DNA of 64,000 nt from Cloeon dipterum (Eukaryota; Arthropoda; Insecta; Ephemeroptera; Baetidae), in NCBI RefSeq assembly GCF_949628265.1, contig NC_088788.1, positions 25,840,335-25,904,334 on the forward strand, written 5' to 3'. Under the pieces are notes generated by a model. The model was given only the letters and a program-made list of their open reading frames with translations, was not told where the DNA came from and ran no database searches. The number at the start of each line of letters is the position of its first letter. Position 1 is the first letter of the stretch. This document shows positions 39,301 to 56,900 of this stretch, one piece after another. The position numbers and the translations under genes are program-made.

Positions 39301-40523
39301 AGTGTCCAGAAAATTTGACTTCCTTTGTGTCTTCCTTAGGGGGCATATCATAAGTTGGTCCACTGAGGGAGGCAACTCTCTCATTGAGTCTTTCCTGGGG
39401 GCAGAAAAAAGACAACTAAAGCAATAACAGAAAATATTTGAAATTCTCACCTCCAGAGTCCTTGGTCCTCCACTTCTATTCATGTTATTTCCCCCGAAGG
39501 GTCTGTTGAATGGGTTGAACTTGCGTTCTCCGCCACCTCCATCCCTGCCACCGCCGCCACCTTGCTGGCTCCTTGGTTGGTTGTGATGAGGGGAATTCCT
39601 CTGCTGATCCATGTTCCTTGACTGGAAATTCTGGTTCTGACTTTGCTGATTGTAATGCTGATTCTGGTTGTGCTGTTGGAACGGCGTGACCTGATTTTGC
39701 TGCTGGAACGGCGGGTTCTGTGGTTTTGTCTGCTGTTGGATCTGTGGGGGCTGTTGCGGAGCTTGCTGCTGCTGAGGTGGCTTCTGCTGTGGTGAGGGAC
39801 CACTGGCAGCTTGTGGAAGCTGAGGGCCTATTTGCGGACCAGCGGGCTTCTTGACAGCTGGGGTGACAGGTTCAGCTTTGACAGGGGCCTCATTCTTCTT
39901 CTCTGCTGGCTTTGGCATTTGCTGAGCCTGCAATCAAATGGACACACAAGTGGTGACAGCTGAAGTACAGATTGAATCGAAATTTAAGCATCAGTTAAGC
40001 ATTCAATAGTTAATTAGGATTAAACTAAGTTAGTTTAAATGGTTTTCATACGAACCTTTTGAAATAAAGTCAAAATAATTTTGAAAGAAAAAATAAATCA
40101 AAACAATATAGCGAAAATGATATATACATAACAAGTTTTTTTCAAATTTCAATTATTATTGCGCTCCCTAACATATTATGCAGCTTCTGGCTTCTTGATT
40201 AAAATCGTTAAGTAACTTACGGCAGGGCCCTGTTGCTGGCCTTGAGGTTTTGACTGCTGTTGAGGCTGCTGAGGAGCGGGTGTTGTGTTGTTTGCTGCTG
40301 GAGGTTTATTTACCTGCTGCGGCTGTTGATTAGGCTTGTTCGCCTGCTGATTCTGCGTCTGCTGCTTCATCAAACTCGGAGGCTGCTGCTGTTGAGCCTT
40401 ATTATTCTCAAACATCGGGTTGGGACGGTTCTGGTTGCCCTGGAACGGTCCGCTGAACCGGCTTTGTCCGCCCCTTGGTCCTCCGCGACCTCGCATCATG
40501 TTTCCGCGGAACATTCCACGCAT
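33394..40523 (-). CDS. nonA: no-on-transient A (NONO/SFPQ family RNA-binding protein)
   Basis: Exons: 40523-40221, 39927-39451, 39394-39173, 39115-38945, 38172-37746, 37510-37320, 37146-37053, 36988-36966 (23-nt micro-exon), 33624-33394; 712 residues, all phases consistent. A Gly/Arg-rich start is followed by a long Gln/Pro-rich region (to about 240). RRM1 contains CRLYVGNI (about 292-360) and RRM2 contains AIIKVKNL (about 366-440). Next come the NOPS segment (RPVIVEMHEE, near 450-500) and a long Glu/Arg/Gln coiled coil (500-600). The tail is Gly/Arg/Asp-rich and ends KRPRRH. This is the DBHS architecture of fly NonA and vertebrate NONO/SFPQ, which dimerise through NOPS and coiled coil and act in nuclear RNA processing. 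The last intron is 3.3 kb. Without the micro-exon the last two large exons are out of frame. Confidence 0.93.
33625..36965 (-). other. long last intron of nonA
   Basis: This is 3.3 kb of AT-rich sequence before the final coding exon. I see no additional exon beyond the 23-nt micro-exon at its upstream edge, and no mobile element. Short frames at 35614-35850 and 36889-37161 have no content. Confidence 0.5.
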
Positions 40524-41496
40524 TTTTATAGGGCTAAATTATTCAAAACATCACAAATCTATAAGTGGAACATTTGGTCAAGTTTAAGACTTACGAAGAG
40601 ATATGGGCCCAAAAGAGAAAATTATGCTCCGCTTCTACGTATGTCTATTTGGGGGTTTAAGTATCAGGAAGTCTGACAAGGCGGACAAGGCTTTCTAACA
40701 GTGAGTGTCCGTCTGTGTCTGTAATGGCGACTGGGAAAGCGACACCCCTCCCCTCGTAAACACAAAGTAATGGTTCTCAGATCTACACTAGAGGCGCTGC
40801 TTCTCACCCATTCTCATCTGTCTCCGCAGAATCGGCAGAATCTGTCTATTTGCACGGAAACTTTAATGTGGTGTTGTTTTTAAAACAAAACTAAAAAACA
40901 AAGACACGGAGCGATGGCCTGGAGGCCAGGACCAGAAGACCAAGACTAAATTGACAAGATATCCATGAAATGATTGTAACTTCTTTAAATACATATTTAT
41001 TAAAAAAAATCTTTCAAGCAGTCTCTCGCTTTTCTCTTTCTAGAAGCTTATATCAAGCTTATAGTTAGCGGAGTTAGCCCTCAAAAATCGGACCAATCAG
41101 AGATGGGGGCTGGTTACCCTTCCGCCAATCGCAACGGGTGCCCTTCACGTGTCATTGTACACAGGCAAGGGTCAAGCTCTAGCTCTGCACGGAACACCAG
41201 GTAACAAGCCAGACAGACCGAAATCTGAAGTCCGACCCCGACAGTCAGACACTGATAATCGAGCCGCAGACGGTTGAAAATCAAGGACACTCTCACCCGA
41301 CCAATTTCTTCAAAGCTCATTTGCAAGTGAGTTATTTGTATGTATTCATGTTTTGCTTCTTGCACCGCCTTCAAAATGCTATCCCTGTCAAAATAAAAAC
41401 AGCGCGGTTTCTGTGAATAATTAAGCTGCTACTCTTGAGTGAATGTGCAATTTTTTGCATCATCTTTGCTTTAACATTACTGACAATTTTTTTAGG
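40524..41496. promoter_or_regulatory. shared upstream region of divergent nonA and Pgi
   Basis: The nonA and Pgi start codons face away from each other 973 bp apart. Both are immediately preceded by acceptor-like sequences (AATTTAG before nonA, TTTTTTTAG before Pgi), so both may have spliced 5' leaders. A CCAAT box sits at about 41091-41096 (ACCAATC). An exon-like stretch on the minus strand at 41389-41298 has good splice sites but no known product. Confidence 0.45.
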
Positions 41497-46607
<5,111 letters not shown>

Positions 46608-46717
46608 TCATCTCATCAAATTAACCCTAGCATCGCTGCGTTTTCGAGGCTCAAAAGTCTCACCTTTTTGTTAAAAAATAGTTGTTCTGTTTGTAATGAA
46701 TTTTAGAGATATATTAA

Positions 46718-46723
46718 AATAAA
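46718..46723 (+). terminator. poly(A) signal of Pgi
   Basis: AATAAA lies 110 bp after the Pgi stop codon and is the nearest canonical signal. Confidence 0.65.
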
Positions 46724-47282
46724 TATGCAATATTGATTTCAATCGTTTCTTTGCGAAAACAGTTAGTGCTGGCACACTCCTAAGACAGACAGAGAGACAC
46801 CTTAACCCTCGCAATGAGCCGAATTCCAAGTATCGCCAGGCAAATAAATAAAATAATTTGTGCAAATATATACGCAAGGCTACGGGTTCAACGAATCCCC
46901 CCTCAGCTAAACACATAGAGAGACGCACACAACACGCGTGCATTGTAAAACAAGCGAGTGCTCCCGCACACTCACGTACCCTGGCAGGCAGTCAGGTACA
47001 AATTGATACGTGGACCGAAAATATACCGCAAGAGCAGAGCGCCGCGCGGTGTTTCCTTTAGTTGTGCCTGGAGAGTGCTGTGGTCGCGAAGGCAGCAGCA
47101 GCAGCAGGTTACTGCTTTTAAGGCAAGACTGCTACCCACTCGCTGTGTGCCCACCTCGACGCCGGAGCCGCGGAGCAGTGCATTGCGTAAAGCAGCACTC
47201 AGGTAGACGGCAGTTTGCTGACTGGATGCCAGTCGACCTCAGCCTGCTCTCTCGCCGCGTACCCTGAAGGGCTGCCAGCACG
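46724..47282. other. intergenic and 5' leader of the ZP gene
   Basis: This stretch becomes GC-richer towards the ZP start codon and includes a short CAG run at 47092-47105. It probably holds the ZP-gene promoter and 5' UTR. The several overlapping frames here have no recognisable content. Confidence 0.45.
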
Positions 47283-50200
47283 ATGAGGACCACCCTGCTG
47301 CTGCCCCTCACCCTGCTGCTCGCTGCCATCGCCTCCGCCGCCGTGCAAAAGGGTGAGATTTGTTCTGAGACCGAGTTTCCGTCGCTCGATTTGGGCATTT
47401 GGTCTCCGCCGAGCAGGAAGTGATTTGTGCGTGATTCATCGCGCTGATCGGGTGTGGGTGCGAATTTCGCCGCCAAGAGAGCTGCGATTTTTCGGAACGC
47501 TCTTCAGTAGAGCAAAAGTAGGTGTCCGCCCCGAGTCGAGTTTCAAATAAAGCGAGGTGTTCAATCGTCAAGGCCAGATTGAAAAGATTTCAATATATAC
47601 ACAGCACTTGAAAGCGAGCGTTTGTTTGTTGCAGCCTTTCTATATGAGCAGTGTGTCGCGCGCGTTGTTAGGGGCACCTCGTAACCTTCTTCCTTTTTTG
47701 TGGGAAAGAGATGATCTTATCTTTACATGTAGGGAAAAAGTAAAAGCAGCTCTATTGTCTGCGCGGCTCATCTCAATTCAAGCACCTTACTTTGAGTCTT
47801 AAGACGAATTTATTTTAATTGTTAATTTGATGAAAGTGGCTAAACACTTTCCAAAAATATTCATGGAAATAGAATTCAGCTTGCTTTGAAGATAATTCTA
47901 ATTCACACTTTACCGCTGATAAACATTTGGTTTTCAGTTTATTTTAAGCCAATAAGTCATCTTTTAATATTTAATACAGAGAAAACAAATATTAATTAAA
48001 ATATATGTCCGAACACAAAAATTGTTATGAGTTAGAAAAGTGAGAATTTTAGGAGGTTAGATCAGATTCACACTTATTTATAACGATGACTATGGTGTGT
48101 GCAACCTTTCTACGCACTTAGGCTTTTTACTCATATTTCACCTTACATTCTTTGAACCTGTGTAATTAAAGCTTTCATTCGGGCTTAACACGAAGAAACA
48201 ATTAAAGGTACCGTGAAAAAATATCTGAAGTACATTTCACACCCTACCCTCGATCAAGAAGAAATTAAACTATATGGATGAACTAATTTTATTATTCACA
48301 ATACTACAAAAAAGTTTATTTGCAAAATATTCCGTGCTAAATTGATTGTGTCATTGAACGCCGCTGGTGCCAGAGAGTTGTTTGCTTCACTGGTTGAAAT
48401 GAGAACACGGCGCAGCAGCTCGTGCACTTTCCCTGCCATTACGCCTTCGCACATAATATATGCGCAATAAATTGAACTGTGTACCTGAGACGGCCGGTTT
48501 GGTGTCATTGTCTTTTCCTGCCCGTACGAATGCTGCAAGTACATTATAATACGATTTTATCTCGACTTTTCGCAGAGCCACAACACAAGGTGAAATGCAA
48601 CGACGAGACCATGGTCATCGACGTTGCAAGACAAGAGGGGTCCATCGCGTATCTCGAAAATCTTAAGGATTTCCACGGTAAGTTCACAAAATGGTAAATA
48701 ATCAGAGTGTAAATTTATATTATATTCAACTTGAAATATCTCGCACTTCTCAAGCAACACAAATCAATGGAAATTTAATATTTTTACTTTTATAGATTTA
48801 ATAATCTCTTACATATTTGTTTGTTTTTCATGATAATGCCTTTCCCTAATAAATGCTTGTCAATTCAAAATTATTTTGAAAAAAACAACTATGGGAAGTG
48901 ATCATTTTTTAAACTATCGCAAAAAATGACTTGATTATTAATTTGTAGCTAATTAACCACGACATATCTCCTGAAGTATAAAAATTTAACTGTTATATAT
49001 ATTCCTATATTTTTAGTAATCTCAACTCCACGCATGCGACAAAAACGTTGTAAAACTAATATTATGTATGATGTATGTTCGTCACGATTTAATTTTTCCG
49101 CAGAATCATCTTGCAAAGCGGAAGTGCAGGAGAAGTACCTTCGCTTCAACCTCGACCTGACTGACGTGTTTAAGTGCGGCACGACCAAAGTGCGCAACCT
49201 GAAAAATGTGAGCATTTCTTGCCGGTCACTTCGGCAAACACGCTGACCAAATTTCTATGTTGCGCTCAGGGCTACACGCTGTACCACCAGAAGGTCGTGG
49301 TCGAAGACAAGAGCGGCCAGAAGTCGAGTTTCACGGCAACGTGCAAAAGTGTTAGCAAAAAGGTCAACAAACGAGAGGTTCTGCCTGCTGGTTTCCAGGA
49401 GCCCGAGTGAGTGCCTCGCTTAATTGTACTTGTGATTAGGAACTAGCACGCACTGATCGCTTACGAGGGGAAACAAACGGCGCCATGCCCCGAGACACAC
49501 ACACACAGATGAGCTTTATTATTAAAATTAAAATCTGATAAAAAACTAAATTATAAAAATAACATCAGCTACAGTAAAACTTAATTTTTCTTTTCAATTT
49601 TTCTGGTGTGCACATTTCATTTTTTTCTCGGAAGAAATAAAATGCAACTGTTTTTACTTAATATTTTTAATTTTTAAAATAAAATATAAAATTAAATCAA
49701 GCTTTGAAAATTATATTTAAATGAACTATTAAAAAAGTAACTATTTCTTAAAATTTGAGTTAGCTGTACTCTGCTTTTTCAGTTATCGCTTCACTTCACA
49801 CATGCTGGGCAATTAAATGTTTTCGGTAGGAAACTTACGAATAAAAAATTGCAGGGATTTAGAAATCACGAGCAGCTACACGAAAGAGGCGCCGCAGCCG
49901 GTTTTGAGGGTCAACGTGTTGCAAGGCGGCCGCGTGGTCACCGACGAGCTGAACGTCAGCCCCGGCACCACCCTGCAGATGGAGCTGGCGCTGGACCAGC
50001 AGAGTGCCCCTGTTTACGGTCTACTCGTCTCGCATATGCAGGTCTCTGACCTCAAGTCGCAAGAGGAAACCATCATTTTCAATGGGTGAATAACGCGCCT
50101 AATTATGCTTATCCACACACGCTATGCTTTAAAATAATTATGCAAGGCGAATCAGGGTTATTGGCAACTCTGTTTTCCAGGTGCTCCGTCGATCCGTTCT

Positions 50201-50681
50201 TATTCGAAAACTTCGACACCACCGACGGTGATGTTTTACGTGCCAAATTCCGGGCGTTCAAATTTCCCGACTCAACCTACGTCCAGTTCAAGGGCACAGT
50301 CAACGTCTGCTTGGATAAGTGCCGCGGAGTAAGAGAATTAAATTCTTTAAAATGGGACTCGGATGATTAAAAATATTTTTTTATCGCAGGTCGAGTGTAG
50401 CAAGAACCAGATTGGTTACGGCAGACGGCGAAGGGCGATCGCTGAGTTGCCCCCCGACCCCAACAAGGTCTTCGAGATCACTTTGAGCAGCATATTCAAA
50501 ATCGAATCAAAGGGAGGACTTGTCTCTAACAATGGTTAATTCAAATAAATAATTTGGAATACCTAAAACTTTAATTTTTATATTTGTAGGAAAATTGTCC
50601 GCATTGAGCGAGCCTGCTACCGTAAAAATGCAAGAGTCTACACAACAAGTGAAGAACAAGCAGGAGATCAAAAAGCAATGA
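47283..50681 (+). CDS. secreted ZP-domain protein
   Basis: Exons: 47283-47352, 48576-48677, 49104-49207, 49270-49406, 49855-50085, 50181-50328, 50390-50534, 50590-50681; 342 residues, phases consistent. A Leu-rich signal peptide (1-20) is followed by a zona pellucida domain (about 30-265): VKCNDETMVIDV opens it, then regularly spaced cysteines, the LFENFDTTD stretch and KFPDSTYVQFKGTVNVCLDKC, typical of the ZP-C half. A basic GRRRRA sequence (near 273) is a likely furin site, as in insect apical-matrix ZP proteins. No C-terminal membrane helix follows; the last residues are Lys/Gln-rich and hydrophilic, so the product looks fully secreted. Family members polymerise into cuticle or apical extracellular matrix. 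I cannot assign a specific fly orthologue. The gene is convergent with Sobp. Confidence 0.88.
47353..48575 (+). other. intron 1 of the ZP gene
   Basis: This 1.2 kb intron follows the signal-peptide exon, the usual place for a long intron in secreted insect proteins. No other feature is seen. Confidence 0.6.
49407..49854 (+). other. intron 4 of the ZP gene
   Basis: This is 448 bp of AT-rich intron. It contains a short ACAC run at about 49495-49507 and nothing else recognisable. Confidence 0.6.
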
Positions 50682-50900
50682 ATTTGGTTCTGCTTGCAAA
50701 AAGTCAAATGATTTCATTTTCGAGGAGCTATTAAACTGAATTAACCTAGCTTGTAAAAATTAAAAGAAAAAAATTTGAGGAAAAATTAAAATTTTCCAAA
50801 AGGCAACAGTGAAACGTTTCTTTGAAAGTAAAACTATTAACTGTGATTTGTAAGTGTAATATAATATTATAAAATAAATTAGAAAAATTCTAATCGTATC

Positions 50901-50906
50901 AATAAA
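50901..50906 (+). terminator. poly(A) signal of the ZP gene
   Basis: AATAAA lies 220 bp after the stop codon. A closer AAATAAA at about 50873 is an alternative. Only 306 bp separate the stop codons of the ZP gene and Sobp. Confidence 0.5.
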
Positions 50907-50987
50907 GTAATTAGTGATCTACACGTTTTAATCAAAAAATCAGAAGTACACATTTCCAGAGTAAAATTAGAGCAGAGGCGCGATCCT

Positions 50988-53900
50988 TCACGCGGATTTC
51001 TGTTTCTTCTTTTTCTTGGGCGGACACGGCTCCGGCGGCGAGTCTTCTTCCTCTTCTACAATTCCCTCCTTGTTAGCCACGGTCGGAGGATCAGCAGCTG
51101 CAGCAGCAACAGCCACCTCCGGTCGAGGAGACGGCGGAGGGGAAATGGACGGAAGGTTGAAGAGGGGAAGGATTATGGGTATCGGGATGGGAATGGGCAA
51201 GGGGATCGGACAGGGCAGCATCACCGTCACTGGGGGCATCGGGGACCTCATGGAGAGGCCACCACCCGCGAATGGGCCCACCCCCAAACCAAAGGGATGC
51301 CTCAGGAAGGGAGGGAACGGAGGTCGCAGTGACGGGAAGCAGAACTGTTCAGGGAAACGGGGTGGCGGGGGAAGGGGAAACGTGACAGCGGGGTCAGGGG
51401 GCAGGCCACCCATCGGAAATGGGGCGGGGGGTGGCGCGGCTGACGTTTCTTTGTACTTCTTCTCCCTATCCGCCAACTGGAAGGACAACATCAAATTTGG
51501 AGATATTTCATTGACAAATTTTTAGGGCCTCTGGTTTGAATTTAGACAATTGTTTAAATTTAATTTATAAGTAGAAAATAGCTACAAAAAATAGTAACTA
51601 TATAATGAATATATAAAAATAGTATCAATATGACCTTGTGTTTGACTGGCATTGCAGAATTTTTTGGGGACGGCGTGGTGCATGTGGCGGAGGTGGAGGC
51701 AATTGGTGGAGGCGGCAGCTGCGTCGGACTGACGGACCGGTTGCTGCTGCGTGACGAGATTGATGATTTTGGCGACACGGAGCCGGCAAAGCCCGAGGCG
51801 TCGTCGTCGCTGTTCTTGCAGTCTTTGAGCCACAATTCGGGCGTGATGAGGGTGCCGTTGCCACTGCTGCTCGGCGCCAAGGGGTCCGGGCTGACTAGTT
51901 GCGACTGCAGGTGCGCCTGGGCCTCCTTGCAGAAGATGCTCATCTTGCACTGGTTCAAACACTTTTCGCTGAAACCATAATGTCATATTTTTCAGGAAGG
52001 AACACTTGTTTTACTATAGTTGGATTTACACTGGGACTATCATTTCAAAATATAAAATTACGCTTTGATTACTAAAATAAAGCCATGAACTATTTATTAA
52101 AGTCTTGGAAAGAGACAAATTTTACACACCTTAATTGCAATGGCTCAAGAGAGTTTAAAAATAAATATTTAAACTTGTTTTCTCCGAATTATATGTTTAA
52201 TTTTGTACGTGAAAGTTAGGCAAACCTGCAAAACTGCAGCTGCGACTCGCTGTCTTTAAAGTCGATGTAGTTTGTCGAGTGTCGGACGTGCTTGCACCAG
52301 TCGCAGACTTTGTTTCTCTTGAATGTGGCTCTTCTGCACTGCGAAAAGCACTGCTCGGAGCAAAAGGCCCTCTGGTCCTTGCAGTCTTTGCCGGTTGTGT
52401 TGTCGAAAATGTGAGCACCTAGCTGGTGGCACCACGAACAAACCGTCATGTCTGATTGGCTTTGTTCTGTCGACAAAATGAAACATAGTTAGTTATTACC
52501 TTATAATTTTAGTTGATTATTAAAAATTGGCGGTAAAAAAATCGGATGGTGGTGTGTTTTTCTCATTACGATTTTAACAAAGCTAATGAAAAATCGTGCG
52601 GAGAGCATATTAAATTTTCCATACCATGTGCTAAAAAGAAAATACAAAAATCAAAGCCGACAAAATTCTTGTGCACAACGTCTGCTGCGTATTTCAATTT
52701 ATAATTGTTTGGAACGACTAAACTAATGACCAGGCGAAGGGTCTAATAATTTCACTCTCCAATTAACATTCTGCAGCAAGAGAATATTCGGCTCGCGCGC
52801 AAGAGAGAATGAACACAGCAAACGTAGGATATTACGTTTCGTTATCAAGCCGCGTCGAGAGATCCGAAGATGAGCCAAGGTGCGCATTTCCACAACAGCC
52901 CCTTTTAATCAATCATTCCGATTTTTGTACAAAAAAACCAGGCAGACCTTTCACTAAATTTCAAACCGGAAATCATGAAAAATTTTCTCAAAAGGAATTG
53001 ATAGGGATCGTTTTTATTTTTAAATTGATAAAACGTGTGTGCACCAAAATTTAATTAGCAATCAATTACAAGCAAGTAAAAAGACACTTCTTGAAACTTC
53101 TTGGGAAAATTTGAAAAATATAGCTTATACGGTTTAAGGAAAACTTATGGAAACTTGATCTCAATTCTTTGTTCCGTCCAAATACTTAACTATTGCAAAA
53201 AACATTTTAAATTATCAGCAATAGACTTTGATGAACTGCTGTCAAGAGCGTTCTTTCATTAGTTTTAGTGGTCGCGCGCGCGTCTGCAGCAGCTCTCACT
53301 CATATTCATTAGCGGCCGGGGGGCCTTATGTGAATTAATGCATTGTCATCGGTATTCTGAGAACGCCCGCGCACCGCCCCACCTGCTGATAGTTCCTGGA
53401 ATCTGGTCGCAGGGTGCTAAAAACAGACCAAACTCCAATCATATTTCCCACACCACCGAAAAAATCACCTTTTGTTAACGCACGCAAGAAATTTTCTATC
53501 AGCAGCGCCTGTCGTCGTGGAAAGAAAACAAATTTTGTGTTGCGAAGCAGAGAATGTACTTTTGATAATCGCAAAAGTCTTGATCGTATTAAAAAAGGAA
53601 TAGTTAATATAAGATTGATGTTTCCGCATATTTCCAATTTTAATATTTACCGAGTTATAAGACGTTCTCCTAGTATGTTTAATTTAAAAAAAAACAATAA
53701 GGGCTCATTGCCAGGTGAAATTTCTAGTTTTGACAAGTACGACATTGTGACAAAAATGGTTCGTCATTTTCCTATTTCAGGGGCAATATTATGTACCTTC
53801 AGTCCTAAAATTTAACGCATTGAGCTATGTATGAGGTAGATAAAAAATTGTTGAGCAATTTAATGATCACGATAAAGTGATACAAAGGTGTAGCAACCTT

Positions 53901-56900
53901 TGGATTGTGTGGAGAGGGTTTCAACTCGGCCAGGATCGATTTCGTCATCCGAGTCGGTTGAGTCAGGCGGTGCTGGTGGTGGCGGGGGCGCTGTGGCCGC
54001 CGCCGCCTTCTGCCGGTGCCTGCTAAGGGCATGTCGTCTCTGGCCGCCCTCCAGTTGCATTTTGGCCCGCTTCTGCGAGGCAATCAGCGAGGCCGACGGA
54101 CCGAACTGCCGCAGTTGCAGACCCTGTGTCTCAGTGCTGTCCACCTTTTCGTAGCCATACCAGCCCAGCAGCTCATTCATCGCAGTCTCAGCGTACTTCT
54201 GCAACATAATTCATATTTTCTTTCATGTTGAATTAGATTGTGGGATGATCATTTGACAAGAACAGTTCACTGATTTCAGATTTTTTTCCCCTATAAAAAC
54301 TTAAAGACACATTTTAATAAAAAAATGATTTAATTAATGTTACTATTTTCATATTTATCAAGTCTCTTCGTTTCTTTCATTATTTGGCTTGTTTTGATTA
54401 TTGGAATTATTTTTTTTACTAATACTGGCAGATTGTCAAAACTTCTTGTGATAAGTCACAGTCCTGTCCTTTGAAAAAAAATAATTCCCACACAAATTTT
54501 CATTGAGCTACTAACATTTTTGTACATAAGTTTTTTTTTAATTAAAAAAATTCAGCTGGTCAACAGAAAAGCAATTATTTATAGCTGGTTGTTTTGATCT
54601 TGTAAACAGCACTTGACTAAAACCTTGTTCAAGAGTAAAAGCCAAAGTATGAGCCTATATTAAAATAGCTTTCGAAAAGTTTCAATATCATTTTTGAAGT
54701 TTTGAGCCAGCGTTGGTCGCGTGTTCGCCTATATGACACGGAAGAAGTGCTTATTTTTCAACTTTTGAATTTGATTAGAGATATCGTTTAAATCATTTGA
54801 TTTTTGGTCTAAAATGATTTGCAAAGAATACTGTTTCTGTATTTCCACATACACACGAAAAAGTCGACGTTAATTGCCATCTCTAATTAATTGCCTAAGA
54901 GGGTTTCATTGCTAACACAATACGCCCTTCACAATCAGAGCAGTCTGAATGGTGCCGATCACGTTCCGGCAAGCAAAGTCGTTTAGTCAGTCGCAAGCAG
55001 TGAGTGAAGCCAACACAAAGTCGGAGGTGGCGTTTGGCCCATTCACGCGCATCAGTTTCACGGGCAGAGAGGCTGCGCGCGCGAGGCTGACGTGCGACCA
55101 ACGCTCGTTCCTGCCCCCAGCCAGAGATCACTGCTTTCAATTAGTCACCACCCCTTTTCGTCCGCGCTATACAACGCCACAGCGTCGTTTTCTACGCAAG
55201 CACAAGTTCAAAACCGCGATTGTTGTCGACGAGGGAGATGAGGAATTAACTGCTCATCTACAAATATTTATTTAAAAACAGGGCTGCTTAATGCTGCGAA
55301 ATTTTTAATCACAATAATTTCTTTTTAAAAAAAGGTGTCAGTTTCCGTGTAACTTGAAAACTCCCCTCTATTTCCATAACTATAACTATAATTGAAGAAA
55401 CATAAACGATATTTTTATTTTTAAATTTCAACAGTGAATAAATTGAAGAAAAAGTATCTCAGACTCTTATTTACTGGTCAGCAGCTGTTTCGGGCCCAAA
55501 GACCTCATCAACAGTTCAAAACAAACCATCATATTTGATTGGATATATTAATTTCTCAAAATTGATCAAATTAACATCTTAAGTAGGTTGGTTGTCCTGC
55601 GACTGAGAAAATATTGTTTTCTAATTTACCACAAAAATGACCCACCCCAGAACCTACAGAGCGTTCTTTTGTCCTCGGGGAATCCCACTCTGTTTGGCAC
55701 GATTGCGATTCTAACTTGAGGTTAATTTCTCCTCTTGCCTGTTTTTCAGCAAATACAATTTTTTTTCAAAGGCCGACGAACCTCTCACTTTGCCCAGAAA
55801 TTTTCGATTGAGACACTCTTTTACATGAAAAACGCTGTTTGATCTTAAACTATTTTGATTTTTGATTAACTTTTCTAAAACCACAAGCGAGTCAACGAAG
55901 TAATTAGTATTTTAAGAAGGAACAAAAAAATGAATGAGATTATGGCATTTAAGACATCATGCAAAAAGATAAATCTGAAGAAAAATTTTAAAAAAATCTA
56001 TTTTGGTCCTCAACTTCTCCTCTTTTAATTTTTGGACCGAGAGCATTAAACGCTCACCTTACCACGGTCGTCACCGACACCACGAAGAAAAGGCAAGCCA
56101 AAATCCAGCGGTTCGTTTGAACGCGGGCAGCGACAAATCGAGATGCTGATTGGATGTCAAGCGGCGGGCGGAAAATCTTGCGGTCCCGCGTGCATGGCAT
56201 ATTATCTATTGCGCGCGTTTGGGCCGAATTTCGGTGTCTCGCAGCGGCGGCAGCGGCGGCGGATAATTTGGGAGCAGGAGGTATGAAAGAATGGCTGCTG
56301 CGGCTGGCTGCTGGTGGCATCATGGCTACACAGCATCACAGCACAAGGAAAGTTGATTCTCTGGCAGGCAGGCAGGTAACTTGAGAGGCTCGGCGTAATT
56401 CGAACCTGAGCTTGCGGATAGCATTTCTCTATAATAAATCAGCCACAACATTACAACTAATGGATTGATCTCGCTCCTCTCCGCGAGCGAGCGCACACAC
56501 ACGGCGGCTGCCCCCCGGGCCCCCTTCGGGGCCCCAGACGAAATTTTAAAATGCGTGAAAGCCGACACCGCGGCTGCAATTGAGCCTCTATTAATTATCA
56601 GCAGCATGCACGCACACACACACACACACACACACACAGTACACCGACAGCCTATATTACATTATTTGTGCAGATACGAGAGCGAAACAGGACCCTGATG
56701 GAGTGGATATTATCCTGTGCACGGACGCTTTTTGTGCGGCCGCGTCTTGCCCAACTACCTGCGAAATGAGATGCCACCGACCGCGTCTACTCGCTGCACC
56801 CGATCGCTTGTCGCCGCGCACGTGACGCAACTCGCGGCCCCGTCTGCCAGCCAACGGCAACGGCGCCGCAAAACAAATCACAAATTTCCGCCAACTTGTC

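Noticed and set aside
39480..39803. 107-codon Ser/Arg-rich minus frame within nonA
   Set aside because: It is a shifted reading of the Gln/Pro-rich nonA exon. The nonA frame links to the RRMs.
46880..46901. tRNA-like GGTTCAACGAATCC
   Set aside because: The spacing does not fit a B box, and no A box or cloverleaf could be formed nearby.
47132..47476. 114-codon minus frame over the ZP gene start
   Set aside because: It is antisense to the ZP signal-peptide exon in GC-rich leader DNA, with no recognisable content.
51016..51525. 169-codon plus-strand frame rich in Gly
   Set aside because: It is the antisense of the Pro-rich Sobp exon 51476-50988, which has homology and consistent splicing.
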